From JBAYST01 sp034932745 (lineage in GTDB: Bacteria > Bacillota_I > Bacilli_A > RFN20 > CAG-826), in the NCBI GenBank assembly GCA_034932745.1, contig JAYFOJ010000002.1, forward strand, positions 186,001 to 250,000: DNA of 64,000 nt, written 5' to 3'. A model generated the notes under the pieces. That model did not search any database, had not been told where the DNA came from, and saw only the letters and a program-made list of their open reading frames with translations. The translations under genes were made by a program, and so were the position numbers. The first letter of the stretch is position 1. Each line of letters opens with the position of its first letter. Below are positions 49,861-58,927 of this stretch, piece after piece.

Positions 49861-52800
49861 ATGAAAACACAAAACTCATTTTTGAAAAAGTCTATTCTCG
49901 CTGTTGTGTTAGCAGGCGTATTAGGGTCGTCTGCGCTTTTTTCTATCGGTCGAACAGCAAGTAAGGCTAACGCTTTAGAAGAACAACAAGTTGTTCCTGA
50001 AGTGAAAAATGCTGTCGGAACGTATTACGATGGCATTAGTTCTTCTGCGACCGGAACCACCCTTTTAAGTTCACTAAGATCATTGAACAGTACCAAAAGA
50101 ACAAGTACAGTTGGGTATAGTAAATTTGGTAGTTATTATCCACAAACAGATGGCGATCCAAATAACTCTTCAAACATCATCGCCTTCTATTCTGGAACAT
50201 CTACATCGTTTAATGGCTCATTCAGTGGAAGCGTCAATCGCGAGCATGTCTGGCCAAATAGCCATGGCGGAAACCTTGTTGAAAATGACATTCATATGCC
50301 AAGACCAACTCTAGTCAGCGAGAATGGTTCAAGAGGCAACTCATTCTATGTTGAAGGGATGAAATCATCTTCTGACGGATGGGATCCAGCGATGGAGTCA
50401 TTTGGTTTAGAGAAGTATCGTGGCATCTCTGCAAGAATTATCTTCTATTGTGTGGTTGCTAGCAGTCAATTAAGTCTTGTAGATGCCACTAGCGGTGGTA
50501 GCAATCAAATGGGCAAACTAAGCGACTTACTTAAATGGAATCTTGCTTATACTATCGATGCAACTGAAACAAAAAGAAACGAAGCTGCTCAAACCATTCA
50601 AGGAAATAGAAACCCATTTATTGACCATCCGGAATACGCATGTAAGATTTGGGGAGATTATAACGATACGACAAAATCAGTTTGTGCGGCTTCTGCCACA
50701 CCTTCTGTCGCATTAGATAAAACCACCGCGACTATTTATACAGGAAATAACACTACATTAGTCGCTACCGTTTCAAATTCGAGTAGCACGGTTTCCTGGA
50801 CTTCAAGTAATAGCAATGTCGCGAGTGTTAATAGTAGTGGATTAGTAACTGGTGTTAGTAATGGTTCTGCCACCATCACTGCTTCTATTATCGATAACTC
50901 TGTTACTTACTCTGCAACATGTAGTGTCACAGTTCAAACCGCACCAGCAAATGTTTCAGTGACTGGTGTTACTTTAGATAAATCTACTTCTTCAATTTAT
51001 GTCGGTGGCACAACCACTTTAAGTGCAACTATTGCACCTTCTAATGCCACCACTCAAACTTTAAAATGGACTACCACTAATAGTGCGGTAGCTTCTTTAA
51101 GTGCCACAACTGGTTCATCGATTACGGTAACTGGTGGTTCTAGTGGTTCGGCGACCATTACAGCAACCACTGATGATGGAGGTTATACTGCTTCTTGTGT
51201 GGTGACCGTTAATACTCAACCAAGTAGTGGAGCAACCGATACCATCACTTCATCTGGATTGTCTTTAGCTGCTGTATACGCGAACTATTCTTACTCGTCT
51301 AGCGCAAGTGGCGCGTCTTATACGTGCTATGGATACAGCGGATCGAGTAGTACCATTCAAATGAATAGTACCAAGAGTGCCGGCTTTATAACTACTGTTT
51401 CTGGTGGCAATTTGCAATCGGTTACTTTCAACTGGGGTACTTCAACTACCTCTGGTAGATCGGTCGCTGTTTATGGTTCAAATACTGCATATTCATCGAC
51501 TTCATCCAGTTCGATTCAAGCAACGACAAGTTTGGGTTCGGTAACATACTCCGGAACAACCTCGATGACTTATACTTTCTCGAGTAATTACGCTTATTTT
51601 GCTTTCATGCCTGTTGGCGGAGCGTTGTACTTCACAAATATCGTAGTAAACTGGGCAGCTTCTGAATCTACCCCTACTTTATCTTCAATATCGATTTCTA
51701 GTAATCCAACCAAGATGGTTTATACCGCTGGCGAAACATTAAATTTAACAGGCTTAGTTGTCGATGCATATTACACCGATGGTTCAAGTATCGGAGGAAT
51801 CGTTGGCTACACAACTGATCCAGCAAATGGCGCGACACTAAGCACAATCGGCACACAAACAGTTACAATTTCGCACACCGACGCTGGCGTCACTCAGACG
51901 ACGTCGTTTGATGTTACTGTCAATAGACAACAAGTAGCTTTAACTTCAGTTACTTTAAATACTTCATCTGTGACATTAGATATTAATGGAACGACGACGT
52001 TGACTGCAACTATTGCTCCTGAAAACATTTATCCAGCCGCAACCGTTACTTGGTCGACTAGTTCTTCTAGTATTGCAACTGTCGTCGATGGTTTAGTCAC
52101 TGCGGTTAACTCTGGCTCTGCCACTATTACTGCAACCGCTACTCAAGATTCAATTACCAAGATTGCAACATGTACCATCAATGTAAATGAATTACCATTC
52201 GTTCCTACTACGACATATGGAGGCGGAAGTGGAGCAACACTCGTAACAGATTCTTCCACTCTTGCTAGTGGAGACCAAATCGTTATTGCAACTCCAACTT
52301 ATAACATGGCCTTAGGTGCTGCTAGTTCAACGATTCGCACCAATGTCGCCGTTACAATTTCTGGATCCAGCATTACTGATTTAGGTAGTGCTACAGTTCT
52401 CACCCTAGGCGGATCTACTGGTGCTTGGACATTATCTAATGGAACTGATTACCTATATTTCACTGGTACCTCTAATGCTTTACAAACCGGAACTTCAGCC
52501 TCGAGTGGCAACACATGGAATATCACAATCACTAATGGTTCAACCACTATTGCAAACGTCGCTAATACCGCAAGAACAATTCAATACAATTCATCTTCAC
52601 CACGCTTTGCGTGCTATACAACAACTCAAAAGCCTGTGTCGATTTATAAACTAGCAGCAGGAGGATATAACTATAATTACATTCTCGATATGCTAGATGG
52701 CGATTACTGCTCATGTACATTAGATGAATTGAATACCATTTATTCACGTTATGTTTTGATGACCGAAACTGAAATAAACCATTTAAATAACGCAACTATT

Positions 52801-53013
52801 ATTGGTAAGGATTCAAAGACCTACACTGGTTTACAAGCTTACGAAGTCGCAATGGCTAGACGCACTGCTTTACAAAACCAAGCCACCAAAGACTCAATCT
52901 TTGATACAAATATCGACCACACGACCATTATTGCGTTAATTACCATTATTGCGCTTATCGGAGCTTCTTCTATCGGCGCATACTTCTACTTCAGAAAGAA
53001 AAACGAACAATAA
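49861..53013 (+). CDS. Surface-anchored endonuclease I with Ig-like (BIG2) repeats
   Basis: 1050-residue exported nuclease. A signal peptide covers residues 1-38; the endonuclease I domain (about 50-270) has YYDGI, SVNREHVWPNSHGG with the catalytic His and a WGDYN segment. Ig-like domains follow: BIG2 at about 277-358 and 368-450 (each VTLDKSTSSIYVGGTT-like start and GSATITA end), a beta-rich domain 455-600, a Big3/4-like domain 603-690, and another BIG2 694-775. A second beta region is followed by a membrane helix (IIALITIIALIGASSIGAYFYF) and a basic tail. Probably scavenges extracellular DNA/RNA or degrades nets. No Shine-Dalgarno site is visible. Confidence 0.88.
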   Translation: MKTQNSFLKKSILAVVLAGVLGSSALFSIGRTASKANALEEQQVVPEVKNAVGTYYDGISSSATGTTLLSSLRSLNSTKRTSTVGYSKFGSYYPQTDGDPNNSSNIIAFYSGTSTSFNGSFSGSVNREHVWPNSHGGNLVENDIHMPRPTLVSENGSRGNSFYVEGMKSSSDGWDPAMESFGLEKYRGISARIIFYCVVASSQLSLVDATSGGSNQMGKLSDLLKWNLAYTIDATETKRNEAAQTIQGNRNPFIDHPEYACKIWGDYNDTTKSVCAASATPSVALDKTTATIYTGNNTTLVATVSNSSSTVSWTSSNSNVASVNSSGLVTGVSNGSATITASIIDNSVTYSATCSVTVQTAPANVSVTGVTLDKSTSSIYVGGTTTLSATIAPSNATTQTLKWTTTNSAVASLSATTGSSITVTGGSSGSATITATTDDGGYTASCVVTVNTQPSSGATDTITSSGLSLAAVYANYSYSSSASGASYTCYGYSGSSSTIQMNSTKSAGFITTVSGGNLQSVTFNWGTSTTSGRSVAVYGSNTAYSSTSSSSIQATTSLGSVTYSGTTSMTYTFSSNYAYFAFMPVGGALYFTNIVVNWAASESTPTLSSISISSNPTKMVYTAGETLNLTGLVVDAYYTDGSSIGGIVGYTTDPANGATLSTIGTQTVTISHTDAGVTQTTSFDVTVNRQQVALTSVTLNTSSVTLDINGTTTLTATIAPENIYPAATVTWSTSSSSIATVVDGLVTAVNSGSATITATATQDSITKIATCTINVNELPFVPTTTYGGGSGATLVTDSSTLASGDQIVIATPTYNMALGAASSTIRTNVAVTISGSSITDLGSATVLTLGGSTGAWTLSNGTDYLYFTGTSNALQTGTSASSGNTWNITITNGSTTIANVANTARTIQYNSSSPRFACYTTTQKPVSIYKLAAGGYNYNYILDMLDGDYCSCTLDELNTIYSRYVLMTETEINHLNNATIIGKDSKTYTGLQAYEVAMARRTALQNQATKDSIFDTNIDHTTIIALITIIALIGASSIGAYFYFRKKNEQ

Positions 53014-53024
53014 TAATTCGTGAA

Positions 53025-53062
53025 CAAAATAAAAGCAGGAAGTTGTTTCCTGCTTTTATTAT
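53025..53062. terminator. Bidirectional terminator between the nuclease and ABC exporter genes
   Basis: AAAAGCAGGAA and TTCCTGCTTTT, an 11-bp perfect stem with a 5-base loop, flanked by A/T tracts; overlaps the stop of the minus-strand gene. Confidence 0.9.
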
Positions 53063-54990
53063 AACTTAATATGCTTCTTTTCGATTTGTTGTTCGTATTG
53101 CTTGATCTGAGTGTCGATATTCAATTCCTTGAATTGGTTCATGTAAAGATGATGATACCAACCATTGGTTTGTATTAAGTCTTTATGAGAACCTTGCTCG
53201 ACAATCTTGCCATCGCTCATTACGATGATTCGATCAGCGTCGACGACCGTTGATAGACGATGCGCAATGATAATTGATGTTCTGCCTTTTAATACCTTAT
53301 TAATTGTTCCTTGAATCTTGGCTTCGGTCTCGGTGTCGATTGAAGATGTTGCTTCATCAAGAATCATAATCTTTGGGTCTCTAATAATTGCTCTAGCAAA
53401 GGAGATTAACTGTTTTTGCCCAACCGATAATTGATTACCGCCATCCTCGAGCATTGTATCGTAACCGTTTGGTTGCGACATGATAAATTCATGAACGTCG
53501 ACCATTTTTGCCGCTGCAATGATTTCTTCATCTGTAGCATCTAGTTTTCCGTAACGAATATTGTCCTTATATGTTCCACTAAATATAAATGGGTTCTGTT
53601 GAACATAACCAATATTGCTTCTTAACCATCCAACACTTCTTTGACGGTAGTCAATTCCGTCGATTAATAGTTCGCCTTTTGTCGGCTCATAGAAACGGCA
53701 CAAGAGATTCACAGTAGTTGTTTTGCCACTTCCGGTTTCTCCTACAATCGCAAGTCTTTCACCTTTTTTGATTTGAAGGTTCAAACCGTGAATAACTTCA
53801 GTAGAGTTATTATAGGCAAAAGAAATGTCTTTGAATTCAATTCTTCCATCGATTGATTCAAAATTCTCTTTTTTATTTTCGAATAGACTCCCATATTTTT
53901 CTGTCACTTCTTCCGAATCGACGATTTCTGGTTCAGCATTTATGAGCTGGAGAACCTTTTCAACACTTGCTTGTGTTGCCATGAAATCGGAGAATGTTTC
54001 AGAAAAATCCTGGATTGGATTATAAATAGCAGAAACGAAGGCAATAAATGTCGTGAACAACGCGATTGAAGTCGCGTCTGTTTTTAAGTTAAAAACATAG
54101 GTCCCTAAAACGATAATCAATCCGCTGGTCATCGCTGAGGCAATCGATATCACCGGTACCATCGCGGCGTTAGGAAAGGCTGCCTTAAATCTTTTTCTAC
54201 GGATATCTTCCGTTACTTCTTCGGCCTCTTTATAAGTGTTTTCTTCAATTGCTAAAGTCTTAATCGTTTTTGCGCCATTGATACATTCTGCTAACCATCT
54301 AACATAGTTAGAATAAGCATTTCGGGCAATTCTATGAAGCTTTAGAATCAATTTTTCAAAGACTGGGATCAAAATAATAAGAATAGGCGTCGTCGCTAAT
54401 ATAACTAAAGATAATTGAACGGAATAAGAAAACATTGAGATAACCGTAAACGCGACATCTGCAATCGTCCAGAAAATTCTTATTACGCCCCAAGAAATCA
54501 TTTCTCCGATGTCGCTACAGTCGTTTTGCATTCTAGCGATAAGCCAACCACTTGGGGTTCGATCGTAATACGAGAAAGACAATTCTTGAACTCTTCTAAA
54601 ACTGTCTCTTCTTAATGATGTCATCACATACATTTCGAGAAGATTAGTGATATAGAAAGTAAAGAATATGGTAAAGGCACGCATAATTATTCCAAAAACG
54701 AACAATAATGAATACCACAAGAAATTCACTTGAAAATTAATGCCAAAAATCAAATTAACATCGATAACTAAATCCTGAATGTTCGCACTATTAGACGAAG
54801 ACACAGCCTTGATTAAAGATGCATTCATCAAGGGGGTAAACGAAGCATCGTAAAAAGCGGTCAAAAGCATGGTGATAGTGAGGACGATCAAAAGGACCCA
54901 ATGTTCTTTTGTGTATTTGAACATCTTCAACCAGACAGAAAAATTTAACTTTTCTGGTATTTTATCTTCTTTAAATGAAAAAGTTGTCAT
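53059..54990 (-). CDS. ABC exporter half-transporter, subunit with canonical Walker B
   Basis: 643 residues: six-helix membrane domain (30-350) then ATPase. Walker A GETGSGKTT, signature LSVGQKQLISFARA (Val instead of Gly), Walker B KIMILDEATSSID with the catalytic Glu, H-loop IIIAHRLST. Partner of the gene 11 bases upstream; together they match heterodimeric multidrug exporters of the LmrCD/BmrCD/TM287-288 type. GGAGG precedes the ATG. Substrate unknown; the nearby lipoproteins and nuclease suggest a surface or defence role. Confidence 0.9.
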   Translation of the reverse strand: MTTFSFKEDKIPEKLNFSVWLKMFKYTKEHWVLLIVLTITMLLTAFYDASFTPLMNASLIKAVSSSNSANIQDLVIDVNLIFGINFQVNFLWYSLLFVFGIIMRAFTIFFTFYITNLLEMYVMTSLRRDSFRRVQELSFSYYDRTPSGWLIARMQNDCSDIGEMISWGVIRIFWTIADVAFTVISMFSYSVQLSLVILATTPILIILIPVFEKLILKLHRIARNAYSNYVRWLAECINGAKTIKTLAIEENTYKEAEEVTEDIRRKRFKAAFPNAAMVPVISIASAMTSGLIIVLGTYVFNLKTDATSIALFTTFIAFVSAIYNPIQDFSETFSDFMATQASVEKVLQLINAEPEIVDSEEVTEKYGSLFENKKENFESIDGRIEFKDISFAYNNSTEVIHGLNLQIKKGERLAIVGETGSGKTTTVNLLCRFYEPTKGELLIDGIDYRQRSVGWLRSNIGYVQQNPFIFSGTYKDNIRYGKLDATDEEIIAAAKMVDVHEFIMSQPNGYDTMLEDGGNQLSVGQKQLISFARAIIRDPKIMILDEATSSIDTETEAKIQGTINKVLKGRTSIIIAHRLSTVVDADRIIVMSDGKIVEQGSHKDLIQTNGWYHHLYMNQFKELNIDTQIKQYEQQIEKKHIKL

Positions 54991-55001
54991 TGCTACCTCC
55001 T

Positions 55002-56795
55002 TTACACCATTCTTGTTTGAATATCGAAAATACGTTTATATAATCCGTCTTCTTCAATTAATTCTTCGTGCTTGCCTTCTTGAACGACTTTCCCTTCGTC
55101 GAGGACAATAATCTTGTCTGCATCAAACGCCGTCGCAACGCGATGGGTAATAATGATTGTCGTCAATTTTTTGTTATTGCTTCTTTTTGCTAGAGCACTT
55201 CTAATCTTAATATCTGTTTCAGTATCGACCGCACTAAGAGAATCGTCAAAGATGAGAATTGGTGCACTGCTAATTAGAGAACGAGCGATTGCCACTCTTT
55301 GTTTTTGGCCACCAGATAGAGTAACTCCGTTTTCTCCAACTGGGGTGTTATATCCCTCTTTAAATGCTCGAATATCTTCGTCGATAGATGCAATCTTCGC
55401 GGCTTGATATATTTCATCTTCACTCGCATTTTGATAAGCAATCTTGATGTTATTCATTATGGTTTTAGAGAAAAGAAATGGTTCTTGTAAGACACAAGAA
55501 ACGTTTTGTCTTAAATGCTCTTTTGCCATTTTTTCAATGTTTTCGCCATCGATTTTTATTTCACCAGATGTAACGTCGTAAAGTCTTGTTAAAAGATGAG
55601 AGATCGTCGATTTTCCACTTCCGGTTTTTCCCATAATCGCAATGGTCTGACCAGGTTCGACTTTAAACGTAACTCCATTTAGAACATTATCTACACCGTC
55701 GTCATATTTAAATTTGACATTAGAGAACTCAACTTCTCCTTTAATTGATGGACGATCACCATTAGAAATATCTTCCATTGGTTCATTTAAAATTAAGTTC
55801 ATTCGATCAATCGAAACCATAGCTCTAGCGGCATCGCTTAAAATTGTCGCCACATCTCTTAATGGCCAAACCATCATCGAGGAGAATGTTGTTGCAACGA
55901 TGAAAGTACCTATTGAGATTTCTTGATTAACCGCTAAAAATATTCCAAATAAGAATGTAATTAAAATTTGACTAAAGACAAAGATATCGCTCGATGAAAA
56001 GAAAAATGCCGACAGTCTTCGCCAATGCTTGTATTTCTTTTTATAATCAGTTAAATACTTTTCAAAATCGTCTATCTCGTAACGTTCGTTGTTATAGGCC
56101 TTAACGATTCTCACCGCTCCTAAATTCTCTTCGATTTTAGACGTCATTAAACCTTCTGAATCATCTGTCTCACGATATCTTTTTCGTACCTCTTTAATAA
56201 TAAAGAAAGAATAAATAAAAAGTATTGGCATCAATACCATTGATGTTAATGCTAGTTTCCAAGAAAGGGATAGTAGGATTAAAAACGATAAAATGACAAT
56301 ATCAAAAGTATACGTAATCGTCATCGTTTCGGAGATAATAAACTTCCTTAAAACCGATTCGTCTCGCGTACAAGTTTGAATAATATCTCCGGACTTACAT
56401 TTCTTTAAAAAAGAATATGGTAATCTCTCGACGTGATAGAAAAGTCTAAGTTGAGTGTTTTTGCCAACTCCCGCTGACATATGCGATCTAAGCATGACTC
56501 GAGCAAAACTTAAGAAACCGCCGATAACGGCAATTGATACGTAAATAACAGCAAACATCCACATATTTGCGACCAAAAAATCAGCACCGCCATAAAGATT
56601 AACAATCCAAGTACCTACAATGCCTAATTTGCTAGGATTATAGATATCTCCTGATAATGTATCGGATAATATTTTTGCCGTAAAAGCCGAGATAATCATC
56701 AATATAACAGTAGCGAGTTGCAAGACGAAAAAAGAAAGGTAAAGAACCCGATACCCTTTTAGCATTTGCCACATTGTTTTAAAGTATTTCTTCAT
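55002..56795 (-). CDS. ABC exporter half-transporter, subunit with degenerate Walker B
   Basis: 597 residues: six membrane helices and an ATPase with Walker A GKTGSGKST, canonical signature LSGGQKQRVAIARS, but Walker B ILIFDDSLSAVD where Asp replaces the catalytic Glu. In heterodimers the weak site is built from this Walker B and the altered LSVGQ signature of the other subunit, exactly the combination seen here. First gene of the pair. No ribosome site precedes the ATG; a small hairpin (GGGAT/ATCCC, 56808-56820) sits in the leader. Confidence 0.9.
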   Translation of the reverse strand: MKKYFKTMWQMLKGYRVLYLSFFVLQLATVILMIISAFTAKILSDTLSGDIYNPSKLGIVGTWIVNLYGGADFLVANMWMFAVIYVSIAVIGGFLSFARVMLRSHMSAGVGKNTQLRLFYHVERLPYSFLKKCKSGDIIQTCTRDESVLRKFIISETMTITYTFDIVILSFLILLSLSWKLALTSMVLMPILFIYSFFIIKEVRKRYRETDDSEGLMTSKIEENLGAVRIVKAYNNERYEIDDFEKYLTDYKKKYKHWRRLSAFFFSSSDIFVFSQILITFLFGIFLAVNQEISIGTFIVATTFSSMMVWPLRDVATILSDAARAMVSIDRMNLILNEPMEDISNGDRPSIKGEVEFSNVKFKYDDGVDNVLNGVTFKVEPGQTIAIMGKTGSGKSTISHLLTRLYDVTSGEIKIDGENIEKMAKEHLRQNVSCVLQEPFLFSKTIMNNIKIAYQNASEDEIYQAAKIASIDEDIRAFKEGYNTPVGENGVTLSGGQKQRVAIARSLISSAPILIFDDSLSAVDTETDIKIRSALAKRSNNKKLTTIIITHRVATAFDADKIIVLDEGKVVQEGKHEELIEEDGLYKRIFDIQTRMV

Positions 56796-56828
56796 AAATT
56801 TGAACTAGGGATTTGATCCCGAATGAAT

Positions 56829-56837
56829 ATTATAGCA
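56829..56837 (-). promoter_or_regulatory. Extended -10 promoter of the ABC exporter genes
   Basis: Minus strand TGCTATAAT, a perfect extended -10, 34 bases ahead of the start; the -35 is poor. Confidence 0.55.
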
Positions 56838-56935
56838 AAGAAAAATTAAAATAGTCCTAACTATTAGAAAATAGTTCTTTGATAGTTCGATATACAGTTT
56901 ATATGACAAAGTAATATAATATTGCTTAGGTAAAT

Positions 56936-57868
56936 ATGAAAAATTATTTGAAAATTGTAACACTAATGTCTGCGATTCTTCTTGCTGGTTGCGGTAATAC
57001 ACCAGAAAGTTCTTCTGAAAAAGAATCTAACTCTTCTAGTAGTTCGAGCGAAAACACTAGTTCATCGCAAGAACCAGTATCGTCTGAAGATTCATCTAGT
57101 AGTTCGCTGTCTATTAATTTTGGAGAAGAGATCTCTTCTTATGAAGGTTATCAGATTCTCACCGCTGTTAAGGCTAAACAATCGCAAAGCGGTTTTATAA
57201 AATTGGACGATTTTTCGATTACTAAAATGTCCTCTTCAAACGATGGTCAAAATAACGAAGTAACAAACGAAACTCATAAATATTCAAAAACCAATTTATA
57301 TGTCTACGATTCAAAAAGTATCACCGATGTCGACGCTGATAATCAAAATTATGAAACAATTTCAAATGAAGAAAAATGGCAATATGTACAAGAAGCAACC
57401 TATTACAAAGCAACCTATGATGTTTTAGAAGAGGTTGGGACATATCAATCAACTTCGCAAAGCGCAACGCAAAAATGGAATACAGATCATTTATCGGAGT
57501 CGACGCAAAACTATCAAACAATGGTTTATAACTACTCTGGGATGAATATCGATAACATGATATCTCTAGCTCTATCAGACACCTACACGAGTTCAGGTGT
57601 AAAATGGACCGCTATCAGTAGCAAATATTATAAAGATGGTACGACCGGAGATCTTATGGCTACTATTCTTTTAACTTCCACATCTAATGGCAGTGAAATT
57701 CAAACAAAATTCTTAACTTATATTATTAAAGATTATAAATGGGCTTATGTTACTCTTGGTAACAATATAGGCGAAGGTCAAACTATCAATTTAGATGCAT
57801 CTCTCGCAGTATCTTTTACATACGGTGAGTTCACTTTAAACTATCCAGATTTAAGTAATTATAATTAG
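56936..57868 (+). CDS. Ser-rich lipoprotein, paralogue of the next gene
   Basis: 310-residue lipoprotein: signal peptide with lipobox LLAGCG (Cys19), a Ser/Glu-rich linker (about 23-60, many SSS runs), then a beta-type domain starting EISSYEGYQILTAVKAKQSQSGFI and ending FTLNYPDLSNYN. It matches the next protein in the KAKQ-x4-GF-x4-DFS-T block and in the closing LP/YPDL segment. No known domain. Divergent from the ABC exporter; may be a substrate-binding or surface partner. Confidence 0.65.
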   Translation: MKNYLKIVTLMSAILLAGCGNTPESSSEKESNSSSSSSENTSSSQEPVSSEDSSSSSLSINFGEEISSYEGYQILTAVKAKQSQSGFIKLDDFSITKMSSSNDGQNNEVTNETHKYSKTNLYVYDSKSITDVDADNQNYETISNEEKWQYVQEATYYKATYDVLEEVGTYQSTSQSATQKWNTDHLSESTQNYQTMVYNYSGMNIDNMISLALSDTYTSSGVKWTAISSKYYKDGTTGDLMATILLTSTSNGSEIQTKFLTYIIKDYKWAYVTLGNNIGEGQTINLDASLAVSFTYGEFTLNYPDLSNYN

Positions 57869-57926
57869 TTCAAAATCGACGATTTTAGGCCGTTTTTTGA
57901 CGAAATCCGCTGTTTTTGCGTGAAAA

Positions 57927-57935
57927 TGATATAAT
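57927..57935 (+). promoter_or_regulatory. Extended -10 promoter of the second lipoprotein gene
   Basis: TGATATAAT, extended -10; AGGGAGGA ribosome site at 57950-57957. Confidence 0.55.
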
Positions 57936-57962
57936 AATATCAGCGACATAGGGAGGATTTTC

Positions 57963-58793
57963 ATGAAAAAAATTCTAAAAAAGGCATCTGCCTTGTTGAT
58001 TGTCGGTTTAGTCGCCTGTACAGGCCGCACAATCACTCGTGAACAAGCCATAAGTGTACTCCAAGACATAAAGGCAAAGCAAGCTGAAGAAGGCTTTGTC
58101 TACGCAACAGATTTTAGCGTAACTCAAGTAACACACATGACGGCGTCAAATGGTTATTATGCCGATTATTCAACTCACTTGATGTATAACGCAGCAGAAC
58201 AAAAAGTAAAATATGAAGCGCAAACGGTCGAAGAGGCCGGAAGTAACTCTGGAACTGAATCACAAGTCCAGTGGTTCTATATCGATAGCGGTACTATGTA
58301 TCAAGTCACCGATTCAGATACTTCTTCAGGACACAACAAGGTCTATAATCGAACAACAGAGGGTGTAGATGAAGCATGGGCTGAATTAGTCACCTCAATT
58401 CAAACGATGTTTAATCAATCGCTTGCTCAAACTTGCAATCCTGATTTCTTTATTGGAGCTTTGCAAGGATCGATTACCCAAGATACAACAACAACTGAAG
58501 TAACGATTAAATCTGAACTTTACACATCTACTGGAGATGGTAATATTGTCGGATCATTTGTTGGAAGTGGAAGCGAAGGAACAACAGAATACAATTCTCT
58601 TAATGCAAACTTCACCTTTGATAATAATCGTATCGTCCATTCTTACGTTGTAATTACGGTCGATTCAACCGCCTCCACCGCTGAGATTAGTGGAATGGCA
58701 ATAACTTGTGATTATCTCTATAGTAATATTGTAATTACATTGCCAAATTTAGCAGATTTCACTGATACAACCACTCCAGCGAATCCACAATAG
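57963..58793 (+). CDS. Lipoprotein, paralogue of the preceding gene
   Basis: 276 residues with lipobox VACT (LIVGLVACTG). The mature part opens with REQAISVLQDIKAKQAEEGFVYATDFSVTQ, aligning with the preceding lipoprotein, and closes with VITLPNLADF. It lacks the Ser-rich linker. It has its own promoter and strong ribosome site, and ends in a terminator. Function unknown. Confidence 0.65.
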   Translation: MKKILKKASALLIVGLVACTGRTITREQAISVLQDIKAKQAEEGFVYATDFSVTQVTHMTASNGYYADYSTHLMYNAAEQKVKYEAQTVEEAGSNSGTESQVQWFYIDSGTMYQVTDSDTSSGHNKVYNRTTEGVDEAWAELVTSIQTMFNQSLAQTCNPDFFIGALQGSITQDTTTTEVTIKSELYTSTGDGNIVGSFVGSGSEGTTEYNSLNANFTFDNNRIVHSYVVITVDSTASTAEISGMAITCDYLYSNIVITLPNLADFTDTTTPANPQ

Positions 58794-58816
58794 TTAAATT
58801 TGCTCAAAGTATCTTC

Positions 58817-58850
58817 AAAGCAGTGTCCAAGCGACACTGCTTTTCTTTAT
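58817..58850 (+). terminator. Terminator of the second lipoprotein gene
   Basis: AAAGCAGTGTC and GACACTGCTTT with a 5-base loop, then a T-rich run. Confidence 0.85.
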
Positions 58851-58861
58851 TTACACTTTAG

Positions 58862-58890
58862 TTGTAAATAGAAAATGATTATTATAAAAT
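58862..58890 (+). promoter_or_regulatory. Promoter of the aldolase gene
   Basis: TTGTAA (58862-58867) with TAAAAT (58885-58890) at 17 bases, or the overlapping TATAAA (58883-58888). Confidence 0.5.
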
Positions 58891-58904
58891 TAACACGCTG
58901 TTAA
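58890..58904. promoter_or_regulatory. 15-bp palindrome at the aldolase transcript start
   Basis: TTAACA-CGC-TGTTAA, perfect 6-3-6, right after the -10 and before two ribosome-site-like sequences (TAAGGAG and AAAGGAG). Candidate repressor site. Confidence 0.5.
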
Positions 58905-58927
58905 GGAGCAATATAAAGGAGATAAAT

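Noticed and set aside
51000..52200. CRISPR-like or satellite repeats in the nuclease gene
   Set aside because: Repetition is at protein level (Ig-like domains with similar motifs); DNA copies are diverged and in frame.
56808..56820. tRNA T-arm-like sequence GGGAT-TTG-ATCCC before the ABC genes
   Set aside because: Only a 5-bp hairpin; no acceptor, D or anticodon arms around it.
57875..57900. Terminator after the first small lipoprotein gene
   Set aside because: AAAATCG-A-CGATTTT is an AT-rich palindrome without a usable loop, and the T run follows a separate GGCCG; too weak to call.
58890..58904. CcpA cre site at the aldolase gene
   Set aside because: Central CG is present but the flanking bases and odd symmetry do not fit the cre consensus.
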